A stretch of 30,195 bases of DNA, taken from IMG/VR virus record IMGVR_UViG_3300046714_000721, positions 1-30,195 of that record, one strand, 5' to 3'. The DNA comes from a virus. Of the stretch, positions 12,476 through 20,899 are shown piece by piece; within the stretch, counting starts at the first letter, position 1, and each line of letters begins with the position of its first letter. The notes under the pieces are model-generated. The model searched no databases. It was not told where the DNA came from and saw nothing but the letters and a program-made list of their open reading frames with translations. The position numbers were made by a program, and so were the translations under genes.

Positions 12476-14556
12476 AGATCGCCGAGGCCTTCCGCTGGGC
12501 CGTGAGCGGAATCAAGGCCGGGCAGGCGCTGGAAAAGAGCGCCGCCTCGGCGCTGGCCGACCACCTGTTCCGCCTCGGCTTCGACGCCTACCCGCCGACC
12601 TCGAGCGTCGACCCGTTCTCCGACCACCCGACCGCCTACCGGGCGATCCAGGCCTTCGCGCGCAACGTCGCGGCCATGCCGTTTGAGCTGTTCACGAAGG
12701 GCTCCGATGAGCCGGTCGAGAACACGCCGATCAACCGCCTGTTCGATCGCCCGAACCCGCTCATGCGCGGCACGCAGTTGTTCGAGGCCCTGACGATCGA
12801 CCTCGAGTGCTACGGGAACGGCCTCTGGTGGCTCGGGGCTCCGGCGCGGGTCAACGGCGCCGGGCTCATCCTGCCGTCGAACATCCGGCGCCTCGACCCG
12901 AACAAGGTGACGATCAAGCTCGGCCCTGGCGATACACCGGTGCTCTACCTTTTCAGCGCCCCGGGCCAGCAGCTCAAGATCCCGGCCGAGGAGGTGCTCC
13001 ACTTCAAGTATTGGAACCCGAACGACGAAACCTGGGGGATGTCGTGGGTTGGCCCGGCCCGAGGGGAGATCGAGGCCGACGCCCAGGCGAGCCGATGGAA
13101 CCGCCAGTTCTTCATCCGCGGCGCCGAGCCCGGGTTCATCCTCGTGCCCGAGGGAGACATGAACATCTCGGAGTCGAGCGCCGAGCGGATCCGACAGAGC
13201 TGGATCAACCGCCACGCCGGCGTCGAGAAGTCGCACGCGCCAGCGATCATGCCGAAGGGCCTCAAGGCCGAGAAGACCGGCATCGGGCAGAAGGACATGG
13301 ACTTCGTGCAGGGCCGCCGCTTCTCGCGGGAGAACACGCTGTCGACCGCCGGCGTGCCCCCGGCCATCGCCGGGATCCTCGAGTATGCGAACTACGCGAA
13401 CATGATGCCGCAACTCAGGATCTTCTTTCACCTCGAGCTCCTGCCGCGGCTTGCCTACATCGAGGACGTGATCCAGACGGATCTCCTCGACCGCTTCAAG
13501 ACCGGCCTCGAAGGCCACTTCAAGGTCGAGGCGATCATGGCCCTGGCGGACGAGATCGGCACCAAGAGCGAGGTCGCGGTGCGGCTCTCGAGCATCGGCG
13601 TGCCGCTGACGCTCATCAACGAGCGGCTCGAGCTGGGGCTCAATCTCGACGGGGTGGCGGGCGCCGATCAGCCGGTCAACGCCCCGGCGGCTCCGGGCCA
13701 ACCCACGGCTGTCCCCGGCCACGGGGGCGCCCCAGCCGCGCCGGAGCCGCCGCCTCCCGCCCCAGCCCAGGCGGAGAGCCTCGTCGTCATGCCGCGGGCC
13801 TGGCGCTCGACCGAGCTCGACGCGATCTGGCGCCGCCTCGTGAACCACGTTCACGATCTCGAGCTGCAGGCGGAGAGCCGCTGGCGCACGCACCTGAGGA
13901 ACCTGCGCGACGAGTCGATCCGCAACGTCGGCGCCGCCTTCAAGGCGTTCTCCGGCGCCATCACGCGCGTGGACGAGCAGCAGAAGGGGCCGCCGATCTT
14001 CGACCTGCAGAACGCCGACCAGGAGGCGATCCTCGCGTTCGAACCGATCTGGCGCGCCTCCATGACCCGCGGCGTGGACTCCATCGCCGGGCAGACGGGC
14101 GCCGCGGTCGATTTCCATTTCACCGACCCGCGCGTGGTCCAGCTCCTCGCCGGACGCCGCCAGGAGATCCGCGGGGTCGACGAGCGGATGCTGACCGACC
14201 TGCACGAGCTGCTGCAGGAAGGCCTCGCCGAGCGCAACACGGAGGAGGAACTCAAGCGGCTGGTGATCGACTTCTTCGGAGGCGAGCGCGCCAACGCGCG
14301 CACGGTCGCGCGCACGGAGACCTTCTCGGCCTATAGCGGCGGGAGATTCGAGGCCATGCGCGAGGCTCGGGTGCGAACGCACCGGTGGGTGACGGCCAGG
14401 GATGCCAGGGTGCGCGATGAGCACATCGTCCTCGAGGGCGAGCGCGTCATGGTCGGCGCGCCATTCAGTAACGGGCTCGAGTACCCGCACGATCCGACCG
14501 GCGAGGCGGGCCAGGTGATCAACTGTCGCTGCGTGACGATACCGGAGGTGGCGTGA
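12472..14556 (+). CDS. portal protein fused to Mu gpF-like head morphogenesis domain
   Basis: This 694-residue protein joins two usually separate head genes. Residues about 1-410 follow HK97-type portals: TAYRAIQAFARNVAAMPFELF, the LFDRPNPLM segment, EVLHFKYWNPND, and the SRENTLSTAGVPPAIAGI stretch. A Pro/Ala linker (about 415-440) leads to a C-terminal domain ending HRWVTARDARVRDEH, then GAPFSNGLEYPHDP and VINCRC, the signature of Mu gpF/SPP1 gp7-like minor head proteins. The portal forms the DNA entry ring, and the gpF-like part would add about twelve internal copies. The start is the ATG at 12472 (ATGA overlap). An upstream in-frame codon at 12454 is less likely. Confidence 0.88.
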   Translation: MKIAEAFRWAVSGIKAGQALEKSAASALADHLFRLGFDAYPPTSSVDPFSDHPTAYRAIQAFARNVAAMPFELFTKGSDEPVENTPINRLFDRPNPLMRGTQLFEALTIDLECYGNGLWWLGAPARVNGAGLILPSNIRRLDPNKVTIKLGPGDTPVLYLFSAPGQQLKIPAEEVLHFKYWNPNDETWGMSWVGPARGEIEADAQASRWNRQFFIRGAEPGFILVPEGDMNISESSAERIRQSWINRHAGVEKSHAPAIMPKGLKAEKTGIGQKDMDFVQGRRFSRENTLSTAGVPPAIAGILEYANYANMMPQLRIFFHLELLPRLAYIEDVIQTDLLDRFKTGLEGHFKVEAIMALADEIGTKSEVAVRLSSIGVPLTLINERLELGLNLDGVAGADQPVNAPAAPGQPTAVPGHGGAPAAPEPPPPAPAQAESLVVMPRAWRSTELDAIWRRLVNHVHDLELQAESRWRTHLRNLRDESIRNVGAAFKAFSGAITRVDEQQKGPPIFDLQNADQEAILAFEPIWRASMTRGVDSIAGQTGAAVDFHFTDPRVVQLLAGRRQEIRGVDERMLTDLHELLQEGLAERNTEEELKRLVIDFFGGERANARTVARTETFSAYSGGRFEAMREARVRTHRWVTARDARVRDEHIVLEGERVMVGAPFSNGLEYPHDPTGEAGQVINCRCVTIPEVA

Positions 14557-15566
14557 TGCAGAGGAAGATCCAGACCTACAGCTTCGCGAAGGCCGATTGG
14601 ACGCTCGAGGAGGCGCGGCGCTGGCTCTCCGACAACGAGGCGCGCGCCGAGAAGCTGGCCGAGACGTCGGTCGCCTACCGCTTCGAGCAGTTCCCGATCG
14701 AGCAGGTCGCCGAGCCCGAGGCCACCCGGCAGACGAGCGGACAGGACCTTCCGAAGGGGCTGCTGGGCGAGTCCTACCTCGTCACGCGCGCCTCGGTGGA
14801 CGTTACCGAGGAGGTCGATACCTTCACGGAGGTGGATCCGCGCCTCCTGGCGATGCTGCTCAAGCGGACCCAGCCGCGCGAGGGCGAGCGCCTGATCTTC
14901 CTCAAGGGCTGCGACGCCGTCGTCGAGAAGGACGACGCCAACACCGGCCGGCTCCGGTTCACGATCACCACCGACTCAGAGGATCGGATGGGCGACATCA
15001 TCGACCCCAAGGGGTGGTTCTTCGGCAACTACGAGAAGAACCCGATCGTCCTGTTCAATCACGAGTACGGGGAGGTCGCCGGGAGCCCGCCCTCGCAGGG
15101 CCGGACCCTGATGATCGAGCGGTACGAGCACGGCCTGCGCGCCGTGACCGAGTTCCACCGCAAGACCCGCTTTAACGAGGAGCTCTACTCGCTCTACAAG
15201 GACGGCTTCATGTCGACGACCTCGGTCGGCTTCTGGCCGATGGACAAGCCGGAGGAGCGCGAGACGAAGGCGGGCGGGCACGGCCTGTTCTTCAAGAAGC
15301 AGGATCTGCTCGAGTGGAGCCTCGTGGCGGTCCCGGCGAACGCCGAGGCCTACCAAGAGGCGATGAAAAAAGGAATCGTGCGACCACGCACGGCGGAGTA
15401 CCTCAGCGCGTTACTCGCTCCCCACGCGGATCGGCAGGGCGACCTCGCCCACGGGGAAAGCCGACACAAAGCGGCCCAGGAGCAGGAGCGGCTGGATGAC
15501 GCGGGACGCGGCCTCACCGCCGCGCTCGCAAATCTAACGTTTCTGAACCGGAGGATGGGAGCATGA
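14556..15566 (+). CDS. HK97-type prohead protease
   Basis: This is a 336-residue prohead maturation protease. The herpesvirus/HK97 serine protease core is visible: FTITTDSEDRMGDIID, then VLFNHEYGEVAGSP with the catalytic His (about 169), GFMSTTSVGFWP with the catalytic Ser (about 220), and LLEWSLVAVPANAEA (about 250-264). It cleaves the N-terminal delta domain of the capsid protein encoded next. An unusually long N-terminal extension of about 140 residues precedes the protease core. The C-terminal Gln/Ala/Arg helix may act as scaffold. GGAGG at 14544-14548 supports the ATG at 14556. Confidence 0.88.
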   Translation: MQRKIQTYSFAKADWTLEEARRWLSDNEARAEKLAETSVAYRFEQFPIEQVAEPEATRQTSGQDLPKGLLGESYLVTRASVDVTEEVDTFTEVDPRLLAMLLKRTQPREGERLIFLKGCDAVVEKDDANTGRLRFTITTDSEDRMGDIIDPKGWFFGNYEKNPIVLFNHEYGEVAGSPPSQGRTLMIERYEHGLRAVTEFHRKTRFNEELYSLYKDGFMSTTSVGFWPMDKPEERETKAGGHGLFFKKQDLLEWSLVAVPANAEAYQEAMKKGIVRPRTAEYLSALLAPHADRQGDLAHGESRHKAAQEQERLDDAGRGLTAALANLTFLNRRMGA

Positions 15567-16942
15567 GCACCGAAAAGCTCGAACTCGCAATCACCAAAAT
15601 GGCCGAGGAGACCGGCAAGGCCGTCAAGTTGGTCGAGGACACCGGTCTCAAGATGGCCGAGCTCGTGGCGAAGTTCAATAGCCACGAGGAATGGAAGGCG
15701 GACCTCGAGAAGCGCCTGGCCGACAAGCGGATCAGCCTGCACGGTGGCGATAACGTGCTGGCCGCGATCCCCGACTCGCACAAGAAGTTCCTCAATAACG
15801 CCGAGGTCACGTGCGAGCAGTACAAGAGCGACCGGATCCCGGTCGGCCAGCCCTCGCACATCCTGTTCCCGAAGGACCCGGTGCTCAAGACCGCCGCGAG
15901 CATCTGGCTGCAAGGGCACCTGATGAAGCTCACCCAGCCCGCCGAGTTCATGCGGCGCGCCGAGTGGCACTCCAAGATCGAGGAGGCCCTCGGCATGGGC
16001 CCCGTCGAAAAAGCCTCGATGAACGAGGGCACCGCCGGCCTGGGCGGCAACCTCGTGCCGACGATCGTCGAGTCGGAGATCCTCCGCCTGATCGCCGACA
16101 ACTCGCTCCTGCGGCCTCTCGTCCGCAAGGTGCCGATGACGACCAAGACCCACGCCTACCCGACGCGCGCGAACGCCTTCACGGCGGCCGTGATCGCCGA
16201 GGAAGGATCGATCACCGACTCCGCGCCGGCCTCGCCCTTCGGCCAGTCGAACCTCACCGCGAAGAAGCTAGCCTGCTTCGCCACGGTGTCGGGCGAGCTC
16301 CTGCAGGACAACGTCGTCCTCCTGGCCGATTACCTGGCCCAGGAGTTCGCCGAGCAGATCGGCCGCCTCGAGGATCAGCAGGCGCTCGAGGGTGACGGGA
16401 CCAACTTCACCGGCGTGATCGGAGCCTCGGGCGTGAACTCGCTCGTCTCCGGCACGAACGGCGAGGTGCTCTACTGGAACAAGCTCGCCGAGGTCCCGTG
16501 GACGGCGAACGAGGCCAGCTCGCGCCAGGGAGCCTACTGGTTCTTCGGGCCCAAGCTGATGAAGGTCCTCGTCAAGTCCCGCACCGACGCCGTGACCGCC
16601 GCGGACAACGCCGGGCTGCCGATCTTCGTGAGCCCGTCGACCGGCATCGGCCAGCCGGCGCCGCTCTCGATCCTGGGCTTCCCGTACGTGATCCACAGCG
16701 GGCTCCGCACGGACATCACGCGCGGGACCGGGACCGCCCTCGTCAACGCCTACTTCGGGCCGCCGCAGACGATCATCTTCGGCGACCTGCTGGGCTTCTC
16801 GATCGACCTGAACCCGTGGTCGAAGTTCCAGAACTTCCAGATCGACATCCGGGGGCTCAAGCGCACCGGGATCCTCGTGGCCCTGGGCTCGGCGTGGACG
16901 AAGTACATCGCCATCGACCCAGGCGCCGCGATGAAGGCGTAG
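15563..16942 (+). CDS. HK97-fold major capsid protein
   Basis: This 459-residue capsid protein follows the protease with an ATGA overlap. Residues about 1-60 form a charged coiled coil, as in the HK97 delta (scaffolding) domain, and about 60-145 remain helical. The mature shell probably starts near KASMNEGTAGLGGNLVP, where a maturation cut is typical (inference). The C-terminal part carries family-like segments: FATVSGELLQD, the E-loop region before it, LEDQQALEGDGTNFTGVI, and the terminal LNPWSKFQNFQIDIRG with ALGSAWTKYIAI. Its high copy number fits the strong codon bias. Confidence 0.9.
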   Translation: MSTEKLELAITKMAEETGKAVKLVEDTGLKMAELVAKFNSHEEWKADLEKRLADKRISLHGGDNVLAAIPDSHKKFLNNAEVTCEQYKSDRIPVGQPSHILFPKDPVLKTAASIWLQGHLMKLTQPAEFMRRAEWHSKIEEALGMGPVEKASMNEGTAGLGGNLVPTIVESEILRLIADNSLLRPLVRKVPMTTKTHAYPTRANAFTAAVIAEEGSITDSAPASPFGQSNLTAKKLACFATVSGELLQDNVVLLADYLAQEFAEQIGRLEDQQALEGDGTNFTGVIGASGVNSLVSGTNGEVLYWNKLAEVPWTANEASSRQGAYWFFGPKLMKVLVKSRTDAVTAADNAGLPIFVSPSTGIGQPAPLSILGFPYVIHSGLRTDITRGTGTALVNAYFGPPQTIIFGDLLGFSIDLNPWSKFQNFQIDIRGLKRTGILVALGSAWTKYIAIDPGAAMKA

Positions 16943-16969
16943 TTCTCGGCCGACAAGGAGGGTCAGCGC

Positions 16970-17686
16970 GTGGAGCGAGCGAAGAAGCAGGCGATGATCG
17001 CCGTCCCGTCCATCGACGGGAGGGTAACCTGTGGGCTCGCCCACGCGCTGGCCCAGGCCGCGGCTCTTTCCAAAGACCCGGACTTCCCCTGGGAGTTCGA
17101 GTTGTTCATGCAGGAGGGTGTCACGCCGGTCGACAACGCCCGCAACCGGTGCGTGGAGGCCTTCCTGAGCACCGGAGCAGACCGGCTCTTTTTCATCGAT
17201 GCAGACATGAAGCCGCCGCACGCATGGTGGGCCCTGCTCGGGCATGACGAGGACGCGGTGAGCGGCTTCGCGCTCGGCTGGGGTAGCGCCCCGAAGGATC
17301 CGCGCAGCTCGGGGAGGCCTGGCGTCCTGACCGTCGCCTACTCGGAGAAGATGCCGGAGGAGTATTTCAGCCTCCCGATCGACTCATGGCAGCCGTTCCG
17401 CGCCGACGCCGTGGGCGCCGCGTGCCTCGTGCTCAAGCGGTGGATCTTCGAGAAGATGCCGCGGCCGTGGTTCGAGACCCTGTTCGACCCGAAGACCCGC
17501 AAGCTGGCGCGCGGGGAGGACATCGAGTTCTTCCGCAAGGCGGGCCAGCTCGGGGTCAAGCCGCTGATCGATCCTCGGATCGCCTTCGGCCACATGAAGA
17601 CCGTTGACCTGCTCGACGTCGCCGATTTCCGGTTCGTCGAATCCTCGGGCGTGTTCGCCTCGCCCCGAAAGGAAGGTGCCGCGTGA
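16970..17686 (+). CDS. GT-A-type glycosyltransferase-like protein
   Basis: This 238-residue protein starts at the GTG at 16970, with AAGGAGGG just upstream. MIAVPSIDGRVTCG and PVDNARNRCVEAFLSTGADRLFFIDADMKPP resemble family-2-like glycosyltransferases. DAD (about 76-78) is the metal/nucleotide-sugar DxD motif, and GEDIEFFRKA near 180 looks like the catalytic acid segment. It lies between capsid and connector genes and contains no CTCGAG, unlike most neighbours, which suggests independent acquisition. Substrates could be virion proteins, modified bases or host glycans. None is shown. Confidence 0.65.
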   Translation: MERAKKQAMIAVPSIDGRVTCGLAHALAQAAALSKDPDFPWEFELFMQEGVTPVDNARNRCVEAFLSTGADRLFFIDADMKPPHAWWALLGHDEDAVSGFALGWGSAPKDPRSSGRPGVLTVAYSEKMPEEYFSLPIDSWQPFRADAVGAACLVLKRWIFEKMPRPWFETLFDPKTRKLARGEDIEFFRKAGQLGVKPLIDPRIAFGHMKTVDLLDVADFRFVESSGVFASPRKEGAA

Positions 17687-17913
17687 GCGTAGGAAAGTTC
17701 AAGTGGATCAAACCCCTGGACGGCAGCCGGTTCGTCGGAATGCTCGAGGAGCGCGACGGTTACAACGACGGCATCCTCGAGGGGTGGAAGGCGAAGGGAT
17801 GGATCGAGTTCGTCGAGCCAGCCGAGCCCGAGGCCCTGGAGGAGCAGACGGAGGACAAGGCGGTACACGACTCTCCGGTCGATCGGGCGCTCAAGGGGAA
17901 GAAGGGGAAATGA
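17683..17913 (+). CDS. small hypothetical protein in the decoration cassette
   Basis: This 76-residue protein starts at a GTG in a GTGA overlap, with AAAGGAAGG upstream. A short beta-rich N-terminus (KFKWIKPLDGSRFVGML) is followed by an acidic region and a Lys-rich end (ALKGKKGK). No family is recognised. Being translationally coupled between the glycosyltransferase-like and methyltransferase genes, it probably belongs to the same unit. A role as a small capsid decoration protein is possible but unsupported. Confidence 0.5.
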   Translation: MSVGKFKWIKPLDGSRFVGMLEERDGYNDGILEGWKAKGWIEFVEPAEPEALEEQTEDKAVHDSPVDRALKGKKGK

Positions 17914-18476
17914 CGCCCGTCGCCTCGCCTGGCCCGATGATCGCCCGCTACGGCGATGGACCGCAGGCGGAACTCTACGCCGCCGCGGCGGGCCAGGTGG
18001 GCGAGGTCGAGATGGTGGAGTTCCTGTTCGCCTTCGCGCGCCTTCTCAAGCCGCTGTACGCGCTCGAGCTGGGCACCGGGAGCGGCACCACCACGCGCGC
18101 GATCGGCGAGGCTCTCCTGGCGAATGGACGCGGGCGCCTCGACTCAATCGACAGCGACGAGCGGGCCACCGCCAAGGGGAGGATCGCCTGCGCGGGTCTG
18201 CCGGTCGAGCTGGTGACCTCCATGAGCCAGGAGTTCGTGCCGAGCGACGGCAAGAAGTTGCACGGGATCGACCTCCTGTTCGTGGACTCGGGGGAGGCCT
18301 ACGAACGATATGGCGACGTCCTCCGCTTCCGACCGATCACCAATGGCCCGATCATCATCCACGACACCGGGCTCTACCCGGAGCTGTGGAACCGGCTCAA
18401 TGGCACGCCAGGGCTGGACGCGATCCCGATCCCGTCTCCCCTGGGCCTGACGATCGCGCGGTGGAGGCCCATGTGA
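17910..18476 (+). CDS. SAM-dependent methyltransferase (class I)
   Basis: This is a 188-residue protein. ALELGTGSGTTTRAIGEAL (about 50-68) is the AdoMet-binding motif I and SIDSDE supplies the acidic residue after strand 2. GIDLLFVDSGEAYERYGDV and PIIIHDTG resemble the Methyltransf_24 / sugar O-methyltransferase-like group, where the last motif binds metal or substrate. No DNA-methylase NPPY motif is present, so a small molecule, sugar or protein target is more likely. Coupling to the glycosyltransferase-like gene suggests methylation of a transferred sugar, which is an inference. Confidence 0.68.
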   Translation: MTPVASPGPMIARYGDGPQAELYAAAAGQVGEVEMVEFLFAFARLLKPLYALELGTGSGTTTRAIGEALLANGRGRLDSIDSDERATAKGRIACAGLPVELVTSMSQEFVPSDGKKLHGIDLLFVDSGEAYERYGDVLRFRPITNGPIIIHDTGLYPELWNRLNGTPGLDAIPIPSPLGLTIARWRPM

Positions 18477-19048
18477 TCGGGACCCTGCAGCAACTCAAGG
18501 ACTATCTCGGCGACACCGCCGAGAAAAGCGACGAGAGGCTCACCGCGGCCCTGCAGGCGGCGACCTCCTGGGTCAACGCCTATTGTCGGCGGCGCTCCTT
18601 CGAGCTGGCGACCTACACCGCCGAGCTCTGCGACGGGACCGGGACCGACACGCTGCAGCTCGATGTGCCGATCGTCTCGGTCTCGGCCGTGCTCGAGGGC
18701 GGCTCCGCGCTGGTGGTCGGCGTGGACCCGAACGCGAACCCGACCCCGGACGTGATCTGGTACGGCGCCGAGGGGCACCTCGTGCGGCCCTTCGGTTGCT
18801 TCTTCGCCTACCGCCGCTTCTACTCGGTCACCTACTCCGCCGGATATGCGCCGGACGACATCCCGCCGATCGTCCTGCAGGCCTGTCTCGACCAGGCCGC
18901 GTTGATCGTGCGCGAGAAGAGCATCATCGGGATCGACCAGAAGAACATCGGCCAGCAGAGCACGACCTTCCGGCGCGAGATCCCGAAGGCGATCAAGGAC
19001 GGCCTCGACTTTTACCGCGACCTGGCGATCAACCGGAGGATCGCGTGA
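18473..19048 (+). CDS. head-tail connector protein (gp6-like)
   Basis: This 191-residue protein starts at a GTG in a GTGA overlap, preceded by GGAGG. The opening GTLQQLKDYLGDTAEKSDERLTAALQAATSWV matches the helical start of gp6-like connector/adaptor proteins (TLDEVKEYLRID..D..L..LI..A). YSVTYSAGYAPDDIPPIVLQACLDQAALI is the equally typical Y-x-AGY...P..I..A segment. It forms the ring under the portal that joins head and tail. The segment between about 70 and 120 has a small beta domain. Confidence 0.78.
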   Translation: MIGTLQQLKDYLGDTAEKSDERLTAALQAATSWVNAYCRRRSFELATYTAELCDGTGTDTLQLDVPIVSVSAVLEGGSALVVGVDPNANPTPDVIWYGAEGHLVRPFGCFFAYRRFYSVTYSAGYAPDDIPPIVLQACLDQAALIVREKSIIGIDQKNIGQQSTTFRREIPKAIKDGLDFYRDLAINRRIA

Positions 19049-19563
19049 CGGCCCCGGCGGTGAACGGCGCGCTCTCGGTCAACGTCACCGGATCCGAGGA
19101 GACGATGCGGGCGATCCGGCAGCGCGCCGGCGCCTTCCGCAAGGCCAGCATCGTGGCGCTCCGCTCCTCGAGCGAGATCGTCCTGGGCCGGGCCCTCGAG
19201 AACGTCAGCGGCCGGATCCTGCATATCCGCTCCGGCACCCTGGCGAACCGCCTGCACTACCAGGTCTTCGAGGCCGCCGGGATCGCCAAGGTCGGGTCGC
19301 CGGTCAAGTACGCCGCGATCCACGAGTACGGCGGCACCATCAAGCACCCAGGAGGAACGGCCTACTACTTCATCGCCCGCACCGGCCTGGCGCGCTGGCT
19401 CTCGAACAAGAAGGCCGCCGGGCACAACTTCCCGCGCACGAAGGCGCACGACATCGTCATGCCGGCGCGGCCCTGGCTCCGGCCCGCCCTCGAGGATTCC
19501 CGGGCCGACATCGAGAAGCAGTTCGCCACCGAGATCGACGCGGCCATCAAGGGCGGCTCGTGA
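19045..19563 (+). CDS. HK97 gp10-like / virion morphogenesis protein
   Basis: This 172-residue protein starts at a GTG in a GTGA overlap, with CGGAGGA upstream. The family pattern is visible in SGTLANRLHYQV, VGSPVKYAAIHEYGGTI and VMPARPWLRPALEDS, as in gp10/virion-morphogenesis proteins that complete tails or connect the head to the tail. It is followed by a tail-terminator-like gene, the normal order. Nothing is missing at either end. Confidence 0.75.
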   Translation: MTAPAVNGALSVNVTGSEETMRAIRQRAGAFRKASIVALRSSSEIVLGRALENVSGRILHIRSGTLANRLHYQVFEAAGIAKVGSPVKYAAIHEYGGTIKHPGGTAYYFIARTGLARWLSNKKAAGHNFPRTKAHDIVMPARPWLRPALEDSRADIEKQFATEIDAAIKGGS

Positions 19564-20024
19564 GCGCGCCCGGGATCGAGAACGTCGAGGCGGCCATCGC
19601 CTCGAGGCTCGCCGAGATCCAGATGTCGAACGGTTACCGCTGCGACGTCGCGCAGGTATACCGGGTACCGCTCAACGCGGATCAGCCGCCGGAGGGGAAC
19701 AACCTCGTGATCCTGGCGGCCCAGGACGGGATCAAGTTCGAGGCGGACGACTCGAGCGCCTACCGTCTGAGCGACCGCTTCGTGATCGGCGGGATCGTGA
19801 ACATGGGCCAGGCCGACCTAATGCAGCCGGATCGGGTCCAGCGCACCAACTGGCTCCTGCAGGATGTGCTCGACGCGCTCCTCGAGGATCAGACCTTCGG
19901 GTTCGCCACCAACTTCGGCATGGTGCTCGAGGCCGGCGACAGGGGAGTTGACAGCGACCGCGCGCTGGGGTATTTCACCTTGACGCTCAGGGTCTTCTAC
20001 CACTTCGTCAGGAGGTCAATGTGA
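19560..20024 (+). CDS. tail terminator candidate
   Basis: This 154-residue protein in the position of the tail terminator starts at a GTG in a GTGA overlap. Features fit: N-terminal helix ENVEAAIASRLAEI, central strands (NNLVILAAQDGIKFEAD), a helix with WLLQDVLDALLEDQ, and a beta end ALGYFTLTLRVFYHFV. Tail terminators form the ring that stops tube growth and binds the connector. The call rests on order and fold pattern rather than a recognised motif. Confidence 0.6.
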   Translation: MSAPGIENVEAAIASRLAEIQMSNGYRCDVAQVYRVPLNADQPPEGNNLVILAAQDGIKFEADDSSAYRLSDRFVIGGIVNMGQADLMQPDRVQRTNWLLQDVLDALLEDQTFGFATNFGMVLEAGDRGVDSDRALGYFTLTLRVFYHFVRRSM

Positions 20025-20479
20025 TGCGACGATTCGTCTCGGCTCTCGCCCTGCTGCTGCTCCTGGCCGGCCCGGCCTTCGCCGGCTCGACCCGCTTCGA
20101 CATCCTCGCCTCGGCGACGCAGACGGCCACCGCCCAGGGCGGCGCGATCTCGGTCTCGGGGATCAAAGAGCTGATCCTGTTCGCCTCGTGCACCGCCAGC
20201 ACGGCGCCCACCCAGCTCGACGTCTACCTGCAGAGCTCGAGCGACGGCGGCACAACGTGGTACGACCTGACGGCGGACGAGATCCAGCAGACGAACAGCG
20301 GCGCGGCCGAAACAGCGGCCAGCACCAACGTTCGAGATGTCTTCGCCGCCGTCACCTCCTGCGCCTCGCCGGTTAAGGCGATCGGGCGATACACCGTCTT
20401 CGGAGACCTCGTGCGCGCCGCCTGGGTGCTCACCGGGACCAACTTCACCTTCTCGCTCAAGGCGATCGGGAAAAACTGA
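20024..20479 (+). CDS. signal-peptide protein within the tail operon
   Basis: This 151-residue protein begins with a textbook Sec signal peptide: MRR, a Leu-rich core and AFA before a likely cleavage after residue 20. The mature part is Ser/Thr-rich and beta-like, with SSDGGTTWYDL resembling an Asp-box. AGGAGG at 20010-20015 serves the ATG at 20024 (TGATG junction); GTG at 20021 is possible. A secreted protein in the middle of the head-tail genes is unusual. It could act in the envelope of the infected host, or be a tail part with an N-terminal hydrophobic anchor. Confidence 0.65.
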   Translation: MRRFVSALALLLLLAGPAFAGSTRFDILASATQTATAQGGAISVSGIKELILFASCTASTAPTQLDVYLQSSSDGGTTWYDLTADEIQQTNSGAAETAASTNVRDVFAAVTSCASPVKAIGRYTVFGDLVRAAWVLTGTNFTFSLKAIGKN

Positions 20480-20488
20480 GGAGGATCA

Positions 20489-20866
20489 ATGCCGCCAAGC
20501 CGCGTGATCTACGACAAGCTGCCGCCCGGCTCCCATACCGTGCTCCCCGTCGATGCGCCAGGAGGAGGCGCCATCGACACCGGGACCGGCTTCCGGCCGC
20601 ACGTTGACTGGGAGCGGATCGAGCTCAACGCGATCGCCGAGGTCGAGGACATCACCGACCCGCGCTCGCACCGGGCCTATCAGATCCGCGGCCACCTGCT
20701 CGGCTTCGGAGTCCCGGGCCAGTATGGATACCAGGGGCCGCTCGCCTCGCTCGTGTCGGGGCCAGGGCCGGGCGCGCTCGAGACCGCGTTGCAGGAGCAG
20801 GGAGTCGTGCAGGCGAAGGTGGAGATCGAGGAAGCGAAGGCCGCCCCGGCGCCGCCGGCGGCGTAG
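20489..20866 (+). CDS. hypothetical tail-region protein
   Basis: This 125-residue protein has AGGAGG directly upstream of its ATG. The sequence is Gly/Pro-rich at the N-terminus (LPPGSHTVLPVDAPGGGA), followed by an alpha/beta segment and an Ala/Glu/Pro tail (KAAPAPPAA). It lies directly before the tail tube gene. It could be a minor tail or neck protein, but no family is recognised. Confidence 0.5.
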   Translation: MPPSRVIYDKLPPGSHTVLPVDAPGGGAIDTGTGFRPHVDWERIELNAIAEVEDITDPRSHRAYQIRGHLLGFGVPGQYGYQGPLASLVSGPGPGALETALQEQGVVQAKVEIEEAKAAPAPPAA

Positions 20867-20899
20867 TAGTTCACGGACCCGAAGCGGAGGTAATCGCAC

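Noticed and set aside
19948-19976. TTGACA-N17-TATTTC about 50 bases before the signal-peptide gene
   Set aside because: Tempting as a moron promoter, but it falls in the coding end of the tail terminator candidate and the last -10 base is wrong. I could not separate it from chance.
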